NCBI RefSeq assembly: GCF_000785535.1
Contig: NZ_CP007595.1
Coordinates: forward strand, 1-64,000
Direction: 5' to 3'
Source of the DNA: Arthrobacter sp. PAMC 25486
GTDB taxonomy: Bacteria > Actinomycetota > Actinomycetes > Actinomycetales > Micrococcaceae
DNA: 64,000 bases
Part shown: piece by piece, positions 56,259-64,000 of the stretch
Numbering within the stretch: position 1 is the first letter of the stretch
Layout: the number at the start of each line of letters is the position of its first letter
Made by a program: the position numbers and the translations under genes
The notes under the pieces: generated by a model
What the model saw: only the letters and a program-made list of their open reading frames with translations
What the model was told of the DNA's origin: nothing
Databases searched by the model: none

Positions 56259-57577
56259 TTGCCGAGTGTCGCATTCATGTTGCTGGCAAACTGCTCGGGT
56301 GTAATCGACTTGACGAACAGCTGGTCGATATTGTTCAGCAGAGCTTCGGATGCCACGGGGCTCAGGGCCTGGTCCCAGGACTGCTGGAAGTTTGGCGCCT
56401 CCTTGCTGACGTTGTACAGGTAGCCCAGGAAATCCGCGTCGTCGGTGGCAGCCAGCTGGTCTTCGATGCCATTGACGACCGGCACACCGCCGGAGGCAAT
56501 GTAGGCGGCAATCTCATCCTTGGCCAGCAGGCCTTCCTTGAAGAACTTCTTCGCCGAGGCCTTTTCCGCATCCGTGGCCTTGGCTGAGATGGAGAGGTAG
56601 TTGGAAGGGTTGCCCACGGTGTTCTTGGGGTCGCCCTTGCCGCCGGCCACTGTGGGGAAGTCGACCCAGCCCAGTTTGCCGTCCTGGACGAACCCGGCGC
56701 CGTCGTTCTTCATGCCGCCGTATGTCCAGGCACCGTGCAGCATCATGGCGGCCTTTCCGGTGAACAGCAGCGCCTGGTCGGCATTGCTGTCGGCCGTGAT
56801 GGATGAAAAACCCTTGATGAACCCGTCGGCGGCAACGAGTTCCTGAATCTTGGTCAGGGCCTCAAGGGCGCCCGGGTGCGACCAGGCATCGGCCTTGCCC
56901 GCGAAGATGTCATTGAAAACTTCCGGTCCGCCCACACGGTCAAACATGAACTCCAGCCACATCATGGACGTCCAGCGTGACTGCCCTCCCAGTGAAAGTG
57001 GGGCGATGCCCATGCCGTTGAACGTCGCCACCAGGGACAAAAGGTCATCCCAGGTCTTGGGCGGCTGGGCGCCGGCCTTCTCGAACAGCTCCTTGTTGTA
57101 GAAGAACACGATCGGTTGGACGGTGGTGGCGGGAATCGCATAAATCTTGCCATCCACCGTGGCTGCCCCAAAGGAGGAGGCAAACAGCCGGTCCTTCACC
57201 TCGGGGTTCTCTGCAAACCAGCCGGTCAGGTCCTCCACCTGGGAAGCCTCCGCGTAGGACTTCAGGATCCCGCCGCCCCAGCCATAAATGACCGTGGGGG
57301 CCTGGCCGGCGCCGATGGCCGTCTTGACCTTGGTTTTGTAGGCGTCGTTCTGGAAGAACGTGACCTTGATGGTGTCGTCCGGATTGGCCTTGCCGAAGGC
57401 GTCCACGGAGTTCTTGCGGATGGTCTCGTTCGGGTCTCCGCTGACGGACCACATGGACGTGCCTGTGGTGGTCCCTGCGGGTCCGGAGGTGCCGCAGGCG
57501 CTGATGCCGACGGCGGCCAGCGGCAGCAGGGCTGCCAGTGAGAGGAAGGAACGGCGTGACGTGGGCTGGTGCTTCAT
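56255..57577 (-). CDS. Extracellular sugar-binding lipoprotein (SBP type 1)
   Basis: A 440-residue lipoprotein. The signal peptide contains SRRSFLSLAALLPLAAVGIS with a lipobox ending in Cys (AVGISAC). The RR in SRRSFL suggests Tat export. Segments NPDDTIKVTFFQND and AIPATTVQPIVFFYNKELFE are usual in CUT1 binding proteins. The ATG at 57577 has GGAG 5 bases upstream. It is the first gene of the operon and faces lacI with operator-like repeats between them. Confidence 0.92.
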   Translation of the reverse strand: MKHQPTSRRSFLSLAALLPLAAVGISACGTSGPAGTTTGTSMWSVSGDPNETIRKNSVDAFGKANPDDTIKVTFFQNDAYKTKVKTAIGAGQAPTVIYGWGGGILKSYAEASQVEDLTGWFAENPEVKDRLFASSFGAATVDGKIYAIPATTVQPIVFFYNKELFEKAGAQPPKTWDDLLSLVATFNGMGIAPLSLGGQSRWTSMMWLEFMFDRVGGPEVFNDIFAGKADAWSHPGALEALTKIQELVAADGFIKGFSSITADSNADQALLFTGKAAMMLHGAWTYGGMKNDGAGFVQDGKLGWVDFPTVAGGKGDPKNTVGNPSNYLSISAKATDAEKASAKKFFKEGLLAKDEIAAYIASGGVPVVNGIEDQLAATDDADFLGYLYNVSKEAPNFQQSWDQALSPVASEALLNNIDQLFVKSITPEQFASNMNATLGK

Positions 57578-57612
57578 CTTGTCTCCATTGATAAGGGCTG
57601 AAAGCGGCAGTT

Positions 57613-57624
57613 CGAAACATTTCG
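57613..57624. promoter_or_regulatory. LacI-type operator candidate 1
   Basis: CGAAACATTTCG is palindromic except for its two central bases. It lies 36 bp upstream of the binding-protein gene and repeats at 57732-57743. The CGAAA-N2-TTTCG core is a common LacI-family operator form. Confidence 0.6.
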
Positions 57625-57731
57625 CAATTAATTCTGATTCCGTTACGTATCTAATCGTGCTTCGCGTCACATGTCAACGGTCTAGTTGAGGAAGTTGACG
57701 AACTGCCGGGATTGCGCCAGACTTTCGGAAT

Positions 57732-57743
57732 AGAAACATTTCG
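57732..57743. promoter_or_regulatory. LacI-type operator candidate 2
   Basis: AGAAACATTTCG shares 11 of 12 bases with site 1 and lies 31 bp before the LacI start. Together they could form a loop or allow autoregulation. Confidence 0.6.
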
Positions 57744-57774
57744 GAAAATCGATGGGGATGAGAGGCTTGCCTTG

Positions 57775-58809
57775 GTGGTGGCTGACAGAGGGAAGAAGCC
57801 CGTGCTGGCTACCGTGGCGGCGCTGGCCGGAGTGTCCGCACCTACGGTCTCCAAGGTGATCAACGGCCGTGACGATGTTGCGGCCGGCACCCGCGCCAGG
57901 GTGCAAGAGGCCCTGGACAGGCTGGGGTATGAATCGCCGGTGCAGCGCCGGGCCCGCTCATCAGGGCCGGCCATGGTGGACCTGGTGATTGACGGGGTGA
58001 ACACCCATTACTCGCAGGAGGTTCTGACCGGCATCCTTGACTACGCCGCCACTGCGGGTGTGGAGGTGGTGCTGGGCAACATGACCCCGGGCAAGCTGCG
58101 CAGTACCAACCATGAGCAATGGGCCCAGCACATGCTGGAACGGGGGCGCCAGGGGCTGGTCCTTGTCACCTCCGAGGTGACCGACAAGCAGCTCGACTCC
58201 TTCAGCCGACGCAACATTCCCGTGGTGGTGATTGACCCGTTGAATCCACCGCACAGCGGCATTGTCAGCGTGGGGGCAACAAACTGGGCCGGTGGAAAGG
58301 TGGCCACGGAGCACCTGCTGGCTCTGGGGCACCGGCGCATCGCCTACCTGGGAGGACCCGAAGCCGCGGAGTGCAGTGTGGCACGCCAGCACGGCTACCT
58401 GGCAGCACTCATGGGGCACGGCGTCCCGGCCCGCCCCGACTACATGCTTGCGGGTGAGTTCTACCACCAATTCGGTGTCAGAGGGACGAAGCAGCTGATG
58501 GCCCTGGCGGAGCCGCCCACGGCCATCTTTGCCGGCTCCGACACCATTGCCCTGGGCGTCCTGGAAGAGGCCAGGCGCCAGGGCCTGCGGATCCCGGAGG
58601 ACCTGAGCCTGGTGGGTTTTGACGGGACGAACCTGACGGAGCAGACACTGCCGCGGCTGACCTCGGTGGCCCAGCCGCTGAAGGAAATGGGGCGCGCGGC
58701 GCTGCGGTCGGTGCTGCGGTTGGCGGGCGGGGAAGTGCTCGACTCGCAGCACGTGGAACTGGCCACGGAGCTCGTCGTCAGGGATTCCACAGCAGCGCCA
58801 AAGACTTAG
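57775..58809 (+). CDS. LacI-family transcriptional regulator
   Basis: A ~344-residue repressor. The HTH is LATVAALAGVSAPTVSKVIN, and the ligand domain resembles periplasmic binding proteins (GGKVATEHLLALGHRRIAYL). The GTG at 57775 or 57778 is preferred because upstream in-frame codons run through the second operator. GAGAGG lies ~9 bases upstream. It faces the sugar importer operon and likely represses it. Confidence 0.92.
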   Translation: MVADRGKKPVLATVAALAGVSAPTVSKVINGRDDVAAGTRARVQEALDRLGYESPVQRRARSSGPAMVDLVIDGVNTHYSQEVLTGILDYAATAGVEVVLGNMTPGKLRSTNHEQWAQHMLERGRQGLVLVTSEVTDKQLDSFSRRNIPVVVIDPLNPPHSGIVSVGATNWAGGKVATEHLLALGHRRIAYLGGPEAAECSVARQHGYLAALMGHGVPARPDYMLAGEFYHQFGVRGTKQLMALAEPPTAIFAGSDTIALGVLEEARRQGLRIPEDLSLVGFDGTNLTEQTLPRLTSVAQPLKEMGRAALRSVLRLAGGEVLDSQHVELATELVVRDSTAAPKT

Positions 58810-58813
58810 CCCA

Positions 58814-58920
58814 CTTCGCCGAGGTGTGAGATCGCGCCCGCTCCACTTCGCCGAGGTGTGAGATCGCGCCCGCTCCACGCCGGCGAGGGCTCGTGGGGCA
58901 GGGCGTCATCTCACACCTCG
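58814..58920. repeat. Dispersed palindromic element, copy 2 with a tandem 32-bp arm
   Basis: The left arm CTTCGCCGAGGTGTGAGATC and following 12 bases are exactly duplicated in tandem (58814-58845, 58846-58877). The right arm GGGCGTCATCTCACACCTCG (58901-58920) is identical to that of the element at 51302-51321. It lies between convergent genes, as copy 1 does. Confidence 0.85.
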
Positions 58921-58942
58921 GCTAGTCTGGCGTCGGGCCTGG

Positions 58943-60616
58943 CTACTTGGCCGGCTGGCCGGCCGCCGCCGGCATGCCGAACAGGCTGCCGTCCTTCGCC
59001 GACTTGGGCTTGCGGATGTGCGTGCCCCACAAGTACGCCAGGAACGTCAGCGTCAGCTGTATGGGGAAGGCAATGGAGGGCACTCCGCCGGAAATCAGGC
59101 AGATCAGCACCGGCAGCAGCACAATCAGTGTCAGGTCGGGGCCGATCAAAAACGCCCGGATCGCGCCCGTGGGGATGGGGCCGGTGGGGGACGCCACAGC
59201 CGGCATGTTCCAATCCGGTGCCGGCCTGAACGATGCGCGCAGGGTTGCCGCACCGAGGCCCGGACCTGCCAGGACGGCCAGCACCAACAACGCCGGGGAG
59301 CCCACACCCAAGGCGAGCAGCAGCCCGAAACAAACCGGCGCCCACAGCGTCATGACAAGGCCTGGCACCAAAAAATGCACTTGGCGCACCGTCTTGGCCG
59401 GCAGCGGCATGAGCGTGTCCACGGCCGGGTTGCCATTGGCAAAGCGTGCTGTGGCGCCCAGGGCCGTCGCCGCAAAGTGTGCACACAAATACAGTGCCAC
59501 GGCAATCAGCACGGCGTTGCCAAGAAACTCCACCGACGCCAACGAGGCCGGAATCGCGGCCAGCACCAACACCCGCAGCAGCACGGCGGGGGAGCGCAGG
59601 GTCATGGTGGCGTGCGTGCTGGCCAAGGTCTTGACGCTGCGGGCCATGACCGTGCCACGCTTGAAAACCACGGGGAGCCGGACCCTGCTGGTGCCGGTGG
59701 AGGGGCCCGCGCTGAGTGAGCGCGACAACTCGGTGGCATCCATCGACAGCAGCGAGCTCGCCGCATAGGCGCCTGCCGCAGCGCTTTTCTTCAAAGCGGA
59801 GGTAGTGATCCGCTCAAGGTTGCTGTACACCAGCACCAGCAGCCCCAGTGCAAGGGCCACCACCAGCAGGGGCCAGGTGGCGCCGTCGGCCACCAGCAGC
59901 GGCCAACTCGTGGGCAGGTACTCCATCCAGGCCGTCTGCGACGCCGTAATGGCATCCACCCCGGCCACATTGTTGTACAGGGCCGTGGCCACCAGCGTCA
60001 GTGGCGCCAAGAGCGTAATGGCGCCCATGAGCTTCTTCAGCCACACGCCCGAACCGGTGATCTGGCACCAGGAGGCAATGCCGTACAGCAGCCACGCCAG
60101 TCCCAGCCCGCACAGCACGGAGAGGGCCAGCCTGCCCGGCGTCGGCGAGGCGGACATGCCCAGGGCCATGGGCAGCACCACGATGGTGGCGGCCAGGGAC
60201 GGCCAAATCAGCGACTTCAGGAAACCTGGCTGGATGAACCCCCGACGGCGGACAGGCAGTCCCAGCCACCAGGCCGTTTGGGGCAGGGTCATGGCCACCG
60301 GCCCCATGGTCATCTCCACGCTCAACAGGGCGGCCGCAAGCGTGAGCAGCACTGTGGCGCTGGCCTGCAGCAAGGTGACGGAGTGAAAACCGGGTGCGAC
60401 GGCGGATGCCACCAGTGCCGATTCATCGCCCACTCCCAGACTGTGGCGCAGGGCAACGATGAGCGCCCCTGCCATGGTCAGCAGCGTCAGGCCGCCGAGG
60501 ATGGAGGTGTAGACCTCGGAGACCAGCTCCATGAGCCCGCCCTCCGTGCGGCTCAACCCTGCCCGGAACGTGTACTGCCGGATTTCCCTGGCGCTGAAGC
60601 GCTCACTGGTTTTCAT
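58943..60616 (-). CDS. ABC transporter membrane protein (DUF6297-type)
   Basis: A 557-residue protein with ~12 hydrophobic segments, opening with the soluble SERFSAREIRQYTFRAGLSR. It matches, to my recollection, the DUF6297 family, found beside ABC ATPases in actinobacteria. It lies 3 bp after the ATPase gene and must be its membrane partner. No substrate is known; exporters of this type are thought to handle peptides or lipids, which is a guess. Confidence 0.75.
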   Translation of the reverse strand: MKTSERFSAREIRQYTFRAGLSRTEGGLMELVSEVYTSILGGLTLLTMAGALIVALRHSLGVGDESALVASAVAPGFHSVTLLQASATVLLTLAAALLSVEMTMGPVAMTLPQTAWWLGLPVRRRGFIQPGFLKSLIWPSLAATIVVLPMALGMSASPTPGRLALSVLCGLGLAWLLYGIASWCQITGSGVWLKKLMGAITLLAPLTLVATALYNNVAGVDAITASQTAWMEYLPTSWPLLVADGATWPLLVVALALGLLVLVYSNLERITTSALKKSAAAGAYAASSLLSMDATELSRSLSAGPSTGTSRVRLPVVFKRGTVMARSVKTLASTHATMTLRSPAVLLRVLVLAAIPASLASVEFLGNAVLIAVALYLCAHFAATALGATARFANGNPAVDTLMPLPAKTVRQVHFLVPGLVMTLWAPVCFGLLLALGVGSPALLVLAVLAGPGLGAATLRASFRPAPDWNMPAVASPTGPIPTGAIRAFLIGPDLTLIVLLPVLICLISGGVPSIAFPIQLTLTFLAYLWGTHIRKPKSAKDGSLFGMPAAAGQPAK

Positions 60617-60619
60617 GGT

Positions 60620-61357
60620 CTAGTCCGCGTGTGGGTTCTCGGAGGCGATGGCCACGGCTGCCTGCGTCGGCGTCATCGTGTGGATGGTGTCGGCAATGAA
60701 CAGGGCCTTCGTGGCCACGGCGGACAGGAAATCGGGATCGTGGGTGACAACCAGCAGTGCCAGTCCGGCGTCCACCTCGGCGCGCAGCCGGGCGGCCAGC
60801 CGGTGTCTCATGTTGGTGTCAAGGCGCTGCTCCGGTTCATCGAGCACCAGCAGGGACCGGGGACGCACAAACGCGGAAGCCAGCAGCATGCGCCGCCGCT
60901 GCCCGGAGGACAGGTTGTAGGGCCGTGATTTGGCCTGCTCCGTCAGGCCAAAGAACTCCAGCTCCGAGGCGATCACCTCTTCCACATCCTCCACGCCGTG
61001 TCCGGCGGACACAATGGCCAGGTGCTCCTCAACCGTGAGGGCGGGGAAGAACGCGTCGTCATCAAACACCACAGCCACTTCGCGGCGGAAATCCAGGGTC
61101 CGGTCGTCAACTTCGGCACCGTTGATCATCGTGGTGCCCGACACCGCCTCCAGCTGGCCCACCACCGTTTTGACCACCGTTGACTTGCCGGCACCGTTGG
61201 GCCCCACCAAGGCCAGCGACTGCGCCGCGTGCAGGCTGAAACTGACCACCCCGCACACGGCCTTGCCGGAATAGCCGGCCTGCAGTTTCTCTGCGCGCAC
61301 CACATCCTGGCGCCGCGGGGGTTTACTGGGGGAAGGGCTGGTAGCTTTGCTCATCAT
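60620..61357 (-). CDS. ABC transporter ATP-binding protein
   Basis: A 245-residue ABC ATPase. Walker A is GPNGAGKST, the signature is LSSGQRRRML, and Walker B is LLVLDEPEQRLD. The ATG at 61357 (or 61354) lies 5 bases after the -10 TATACT, so the mRNA is likely leaderless. A longer frame to 61405 crosses that promoter. It forms a two-gene unit with the downstream membrane protein. Confidence 0.9.
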   Translation of the reverse strand: MMSKATSPSPSKPPRRQDVVRAEKLQAGYSGKAVCGVVSFSLHAAQSLALVGPNGAGKSTVVKTVVGQLEAVSGTTMINGAEVDDRTLDFRREVAVVFDDDAFFPALTVEEHLAIVSAGHGVEDVEEVIASELEFFGLTEQAKSRPYNLSSGQRRRMLLASAFVRPRSLLVLDEPEQRLDTNMRHRLAARLRAEVDAGLALLVVTHDPDFLSAVATKALFIADTIHTMTPTQAAVAIASENPHAD

Positions 61358-61362
61358 TGCAA

Positions 61363-61368
61363 AGTATA
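61363..61368 (-). promoter_or_regulatory. Leaderless-type -10 element before the ABC ATPase gene
   Basis: On the minus strand TATACT is followed by 5 bases and then ATG. The spacing puts the transcription start on the start codon. No consensus -35 at 17 bp is seen. Confidence 0.55.
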
Positions 61369-61530
61369 GGCTTTGTGGAACATTCAACTTCAGCTTGAGG
61401 GTCAAGGCTCAAAACCCATCAGCGGCAAATGTCCAAAACATGCACCCCGCAGCCGGTAACGTAGTACATGGCAGTGGTGAGACAAAATGGCGGCGACACA
61501 GTGGCCAGAAACGAAAGCGTGGACTGACAG

Positions 61531-62412
61531 GTGAGCAACGAGCAGGGTGCAACAGCACTCGCCGGCGAGGACGTATTGGGCCCCACGGGGCGTCCCCTGA
61601 CGGAATTCCCCGAGCCTCCCACGCTCTCATCCCACGGCCCGGCGCGCATCATCGCCATGGTCAACCAAAAAGGCGGCGTGGGAAAGACCACGTCCACCAT
61701 CAACTTGGGTGCCGCACTCGCAGAAGCTGGGCGCAAGGTCCTGCTGGTTGACTTCGACCCGCAGGGCGCCCTGTCGGCTGGTTTCGGCACCAACCCCCAC
61801 GAGCTGGACGTCACCGTATATAACGTGTTGATGGACCGGAAGGTGGACATCCGTGACGCCATCATCCACACCGACGTTGCGAACATTGACATTCTTCCGG
61901 CGAACATTGACCTCTCCGCAGCGGAAGTGCAGCTCGTCAACGAGGTGGCCCGCGAGCAGGTCCTCGCCAGTGCGCTGCGCAAGGTGGAAGACGACTACGA
62001 CGTCGTCCTCATCGACTGCCAGCCCTCCCTGGGCCTGTTAACAGTCAACGCCCTGACGGCTGCCCACGGTGTCATCATCCCGCTGATCTGCGAATTCTTC
62101 GCCCTGCGCGCGGTCGCCCTGCTGGTGGAGACCATTGACAAGGTCCAGGACCGCCTGAACCCCGGCCTGCAGGTCGACGGCGTGTTGGCCACCATGTATG
62201 ATTCCCGCACCTTGCACGGCCGTGAAGTCCTGGCCCGCCTGGTGGAAGCCTTTGGCGACAAGGTTTTCGAAACAGTGATCAAGCGCACCATCAAGTTCGC
62301 CGACGCGTCCGTGGCCGCCGAACCCATCACGTCCTACGCGAGCAACCACCAGGGCGCCGAGTCCTACCGCCGGCTCGCCAAGGAACTGATCGCACGCGGC
62401 GGCTCGCCCTAA
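61531..62412 (+). CDS. parA: ParA/Soj-family chromosome-partitioning ATPase
   Basis: A 293-residue deviant Walker ATPase. The motif is NQKGGVGKTTSTINLG, with VLLVDFDPQG (Walker A') and DYDVVLIDCQPSLG (Walker B). The N-terminal ~40 residues are a polar extension. It belongs to the scpAB-linked subgroup rather than the oriC parAB pair. The GTG at 61531 starts the parA-scpA-scpB operon, which in many actinobacteria lies close to xerD. Confidence 0.92.
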   Translation: MSNEQGATALAGEDVLGPTGRPLTEFPEPPTLSSHGPARIIAMVNQKGGVGKTTSTINLGAALAEAGRKVLLVDFDPQGALSAGFGTNPHELDVTVYNVLMDRKVDIRDAIIHTDVANIDILPANIDLSAAEVQLVNEVAREQVLASALRKVEDDYDVVLIDCQPSLGLLTVNALTAAHGVIIPLICEFFALRAVALLVETIDKVQDRLNPGLQVDGVLATMYDSRTLHGREVLARLVEAFGDKVFETVIKRTIKFADASVAAEPITSYASNHQGAESYRRLAKELIARGGSP

Positions 62413-62413
62413 C

Positions 62414-63349
62414 TTGAAGTCACCACAAGAAGTCGCGGGGATCGCGGCAGGCGCCACACACGAGGGCGCAGAACCGGACGCAGCAGTACCGGACGATGCG
62501 CAACCTGGCGCCAGGCGCTTCGAGGTCAGGCTGGAGAACTTCACCGGTCCCTTCGACCTGCTCCTCGGCCTGATTTCCAAACATGAAATGGACATCACGG
62601 ACGTCGCGATCGCCACCGTCACCGACGAGTTCATCAGCTACCTCAAGGCGCTGCAGGACATCGGCGAAGAGTGGGCCCTGGATGAGGCCAGCGAATTCCT
62701 TGTGCTGGCCGCCACCCTCTTGGACCTGAAGGCCGCCCGTCTGCTGCCCGCCGGTGAGGTGGAGAACGACGACGACCTGGCCCTTCTGGAGGCCCGTGAC
62801 CTTCTCTTCGCACGGCTTTTGCAATACAAGGCCTTCAAGGAAGTGGCCACCCTGATGGGTGGTGAACTTGACCGCGAGGCGAGGCGCTTCCCCCGCCAAG
62901 TAGGGTTGGAACCCCATTTTGCCGCGCTACTGCCGGAACTTGTCTGGCGCCACACCCCGGAACAATTCGCCCAGCTGGCGGCCAAGGCCATGGAGGCCAG
63001 AGAGGCGCCCAGCACCGAAATTGGTTTGGCGCATTTGCATGTGGCGCCCGTCAGCGTCAGGGAGCAGGCAGCTCTCATGATGACGCTGCTCAAGGCGGGA
63101 GCGCCGCTTTCCTTCGCCACCCTGACCGCCGACGCCGACTCGGCCATGGTGGTCATTGCCCGTTTTTTGGCGCTCCTTGAACTGTTCCGGGACCAATTTA
63201 TCTCCTTTGACCAGCTGAACCCGCTGGGTGAACTGCTGGTGCGCTGGAACACCGATGCGGATGTGGCTGAGGCGGCGGCGAGTGATTTTGACAACGAAAC
63301 TGGCAGTCTTGCACCGGCTGGCGGGGGAGGCGGAGACAGTGGCGAGTGA
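62414..63349 (+). CDS. scpA: Segregation and condensation protein A
   Basis: A 311-residue kleisin. FEVRLENFTGPFDLLLGLIS and KHEMDITDVAIATVTDEFI mark the N-terminal SMC-binding part; the C-terminal winged helix follows. A TTG at 62414, 2 bp after the parA stop, begins the frame; the first ~30 residues are non-conserved so the real start may be internal. Partner of Smc and ScpB in chromosome compaction. Confidence 0.93.
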   Translation: MKSPQEVAGIAAGATHEGAEPDAAVPDDAQPGARRFEVRLENFTGPFDLLLGLISKHEMDITDVAIATVTDEFISYLKALQDIGEEWALDEASEFLVLAATLLDLKAARLLPAGEVENDDDLALLEARDLLFARLLQYKAFKEVATLMGGELDREARRFPRQVGLEPHFAALLPELVWRHTPEQFAQLAAKAMEAREAPSTEIGLAHLHVAPVSVREQAALMMTLLKAGAPLSFATLTADADSAMVVIARFLALLELFRDQFISFDQLNPLGELLVRWNTDADVAEAAASDFDNETGSLAPAGGGGGDSGE

Positions 63350-63935
63350 CAACAGTGAGGACATCGCAGGGGTGAAGGCTGCCCTGGAAGCCGTGCTGAT
63401 GGTGGTTGACGAGCCTGTTTCGGAAGAACAGTTGGCCGCCGTCACGGCCGTTCCCGTGGCCGTCATACGTGAGCAATTACACGAACTTGCACGGGAGTAC
63501 GACGGTTATACTAGGGAAGGTGGCACTGTACCGGTGCGCGGCTTTGAACTTCGGCAATTGGCCGGGGGATGGCGTGTTTATTCACGTGCCGCGTACGCCG
63601 AGATCGTGTCACAGTTTGTTGTGGACGGCCAAACGGCCCGGCTCACGCAGGCGGCCTTGGAAACCTTGGCGGTGATTGCCTACCGCCAGCCGGTCTCACG
63701 GGCCCGCGTTTCCGCCATTCGTGGTGTGAACGTGGACTCCGTAGTGAGGACGCTTGCGCAGCGCGGACTGATTGAGGAAGTGGGCACCGATCCGGTGTCC
63801 GGGGCATTCCTGTACCGGACCACGGCGTACTTTTTGGAACGGTTGGGAATGGGCAGCGTCGACGAGTTGCCGCAAATTGCACCGCACCTGCCCGGTCTTG
63901 AAAACCTCCAAGATTTTGACGATTCACACTTTTAG
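63339..63935 (+). CDS. scpB: Segregation and condensation protein B
   Basis: A 198-residue tandem winged-helix protein. LEAVLMVVDEPVSEEQLAAV at the start and TQAALETLAVIAYRQPVSRA plus GVNVDSVVRTLAQRGLIEEV are diagnostic. The GTG at 63339 overlaps scpA by 11 bp; the longer frame from 63228 lies within scpA. It works with ScpA and Smc. Confidence 0.94.
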   Translation: MASDNSEDIAGVKAALEAVLMVVDEPVSEEQLAAVTAVPVAVIREQLHELAREYDGYTREGGTVPVRGFELRQLAGGWRVYSRAAYAEIVSQFVVDGQTARLTQAALETLAVIAYRQPVSRARVSAIRGVNVDSVVRTLAQRGLIEEVGTDPVSGAFLYRTTAYFLERLGMGSVDELPQIAPHLPGLENLQDFDDSHF

Positions 63936-63971
63936 CATGACCACAATATTTAGCACTTTAAGGACAAACTC

Positions 63972-64000
63972 ATGACACCGTCGCCCCGCTCCGGAAGTTC
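63972..64000 (+). CDS. Start of the next gene, likely rluB pseudouridine synthase (cut by window)
   Basis: Only the first nine codons (MTPSPRSGS) are inside the window. AAGGA lies 7 bases before the ATG. In actinobacteria a pseudouridine synthase of the RluB type follows scpB; the identity rests on that synteny alone. Confidence 0.5.

Noticed and set aside
63937..63975. 12-codon frame between scpB and the next gene as a leader peptide
   Set aside because: No ribosome site or hairpin; overlap with the next start is likely chance.

Overview
The window looks like chromosomal DNA of a high-GC Gram-positive of the Arthrobacter/Micrococcaceae type. The reasons are 16S and 23S rRNA of actinobacterial character, frequent GTG starts, tight 1-11 bp gene overlaps, and a conserved actinobacterial block (HAD hydrolase - tlyA - nadK - recN - pyrG - NUDIX - xerD) that resumes near the right edge as parA - scpA - scpB - rluB. 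Genus assignment is inference; no search was run.

Layout. 1-7.7 kb: the 3' end of one rRNA operon (23S tail, 5S, terminator), a 1.4-kb spacer with an unusual 16-bp tandem repeat and the next rrn promoter, then a complete second rRNA operon (16S-23S-5S) with no tRNA in its spacer. 7.9-19.2 kb: a small START-like protein, a very repetitive Arg/Gly/Asp/Asn-rich protein with a TPR-like C-terminal part, then the compact housekeeping block ending in xerD. 61.5-64 kb: parA, scpA, scpB and the first codons of an rluB-like gene. About 42 kb of metabolic and accessory genes lie between xerD and parA.

The intervening 42 kb is modular. (a) 19.2-20.9 kb: an orphan gene, a frameshifted rhodanese gene and intergenic repeats. 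(b) 21-27 kb: two divergent operons (RidA, IclR regulator, PfkB sugar kinase / PLP D-amino-acid dehydratase, D-aminoacylase-type amidohydrolase, KDPG-type aldolase) that together fit oxidative amino-sugar-acid catabolism: N-acyl-D-glucosaminate to D-glucosaminate to 2-keto-3-deoxygluconate to KDPG to pyruvate plus glyceraldehyde-3-phosphate. (c) 28.2-34.7 kb: a propionate/methylcitrate locus (gntR-prpD-prpB-prpC and divergent prpE) with two TGTATACA-type operators. (d) 35-46.6 kb: an accessory stretch rich in transport, resistance-like and decayed genes: LysE exporter, broken peptidase E, an ABC-F/MFS pair behind a leader peptide and hairpin, HAD, ABM monooxygenase, APH-like kinase, MccF-like S66 peptidase, TetR/DUF6204/winged-helix operon and a ketosynthase remnant. 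(e) 46.6-49.7 kb: a dicarboxylate-type symporter followed by a two-component pair whose kinase has no sensor or membrane part. (f) 49.9-58.8 kb: an alditol oxidase, then a LacI-controlled sugar ABC importer with ThuA and two Gfo/Idh/MocA dehydrogenases. (g) 58.9-61.4 kb: a two-gene ABC exporter-like unit with a leaderless promoter.

Intergenic DNA is unusually rich in repeats: a dispersed palindrome present twice (51.25 and 58.81 kb), a four-copy inverted motif array (20.6 kb), a 20-bp perfect inverted repeat after xerD, a 53-bp direct repeat beside a long hairpin (28.0-28.2 kb) and several short tandem duplications. No CRISPR array, tRNA gene, complete insertion sequence or phage module was seen.
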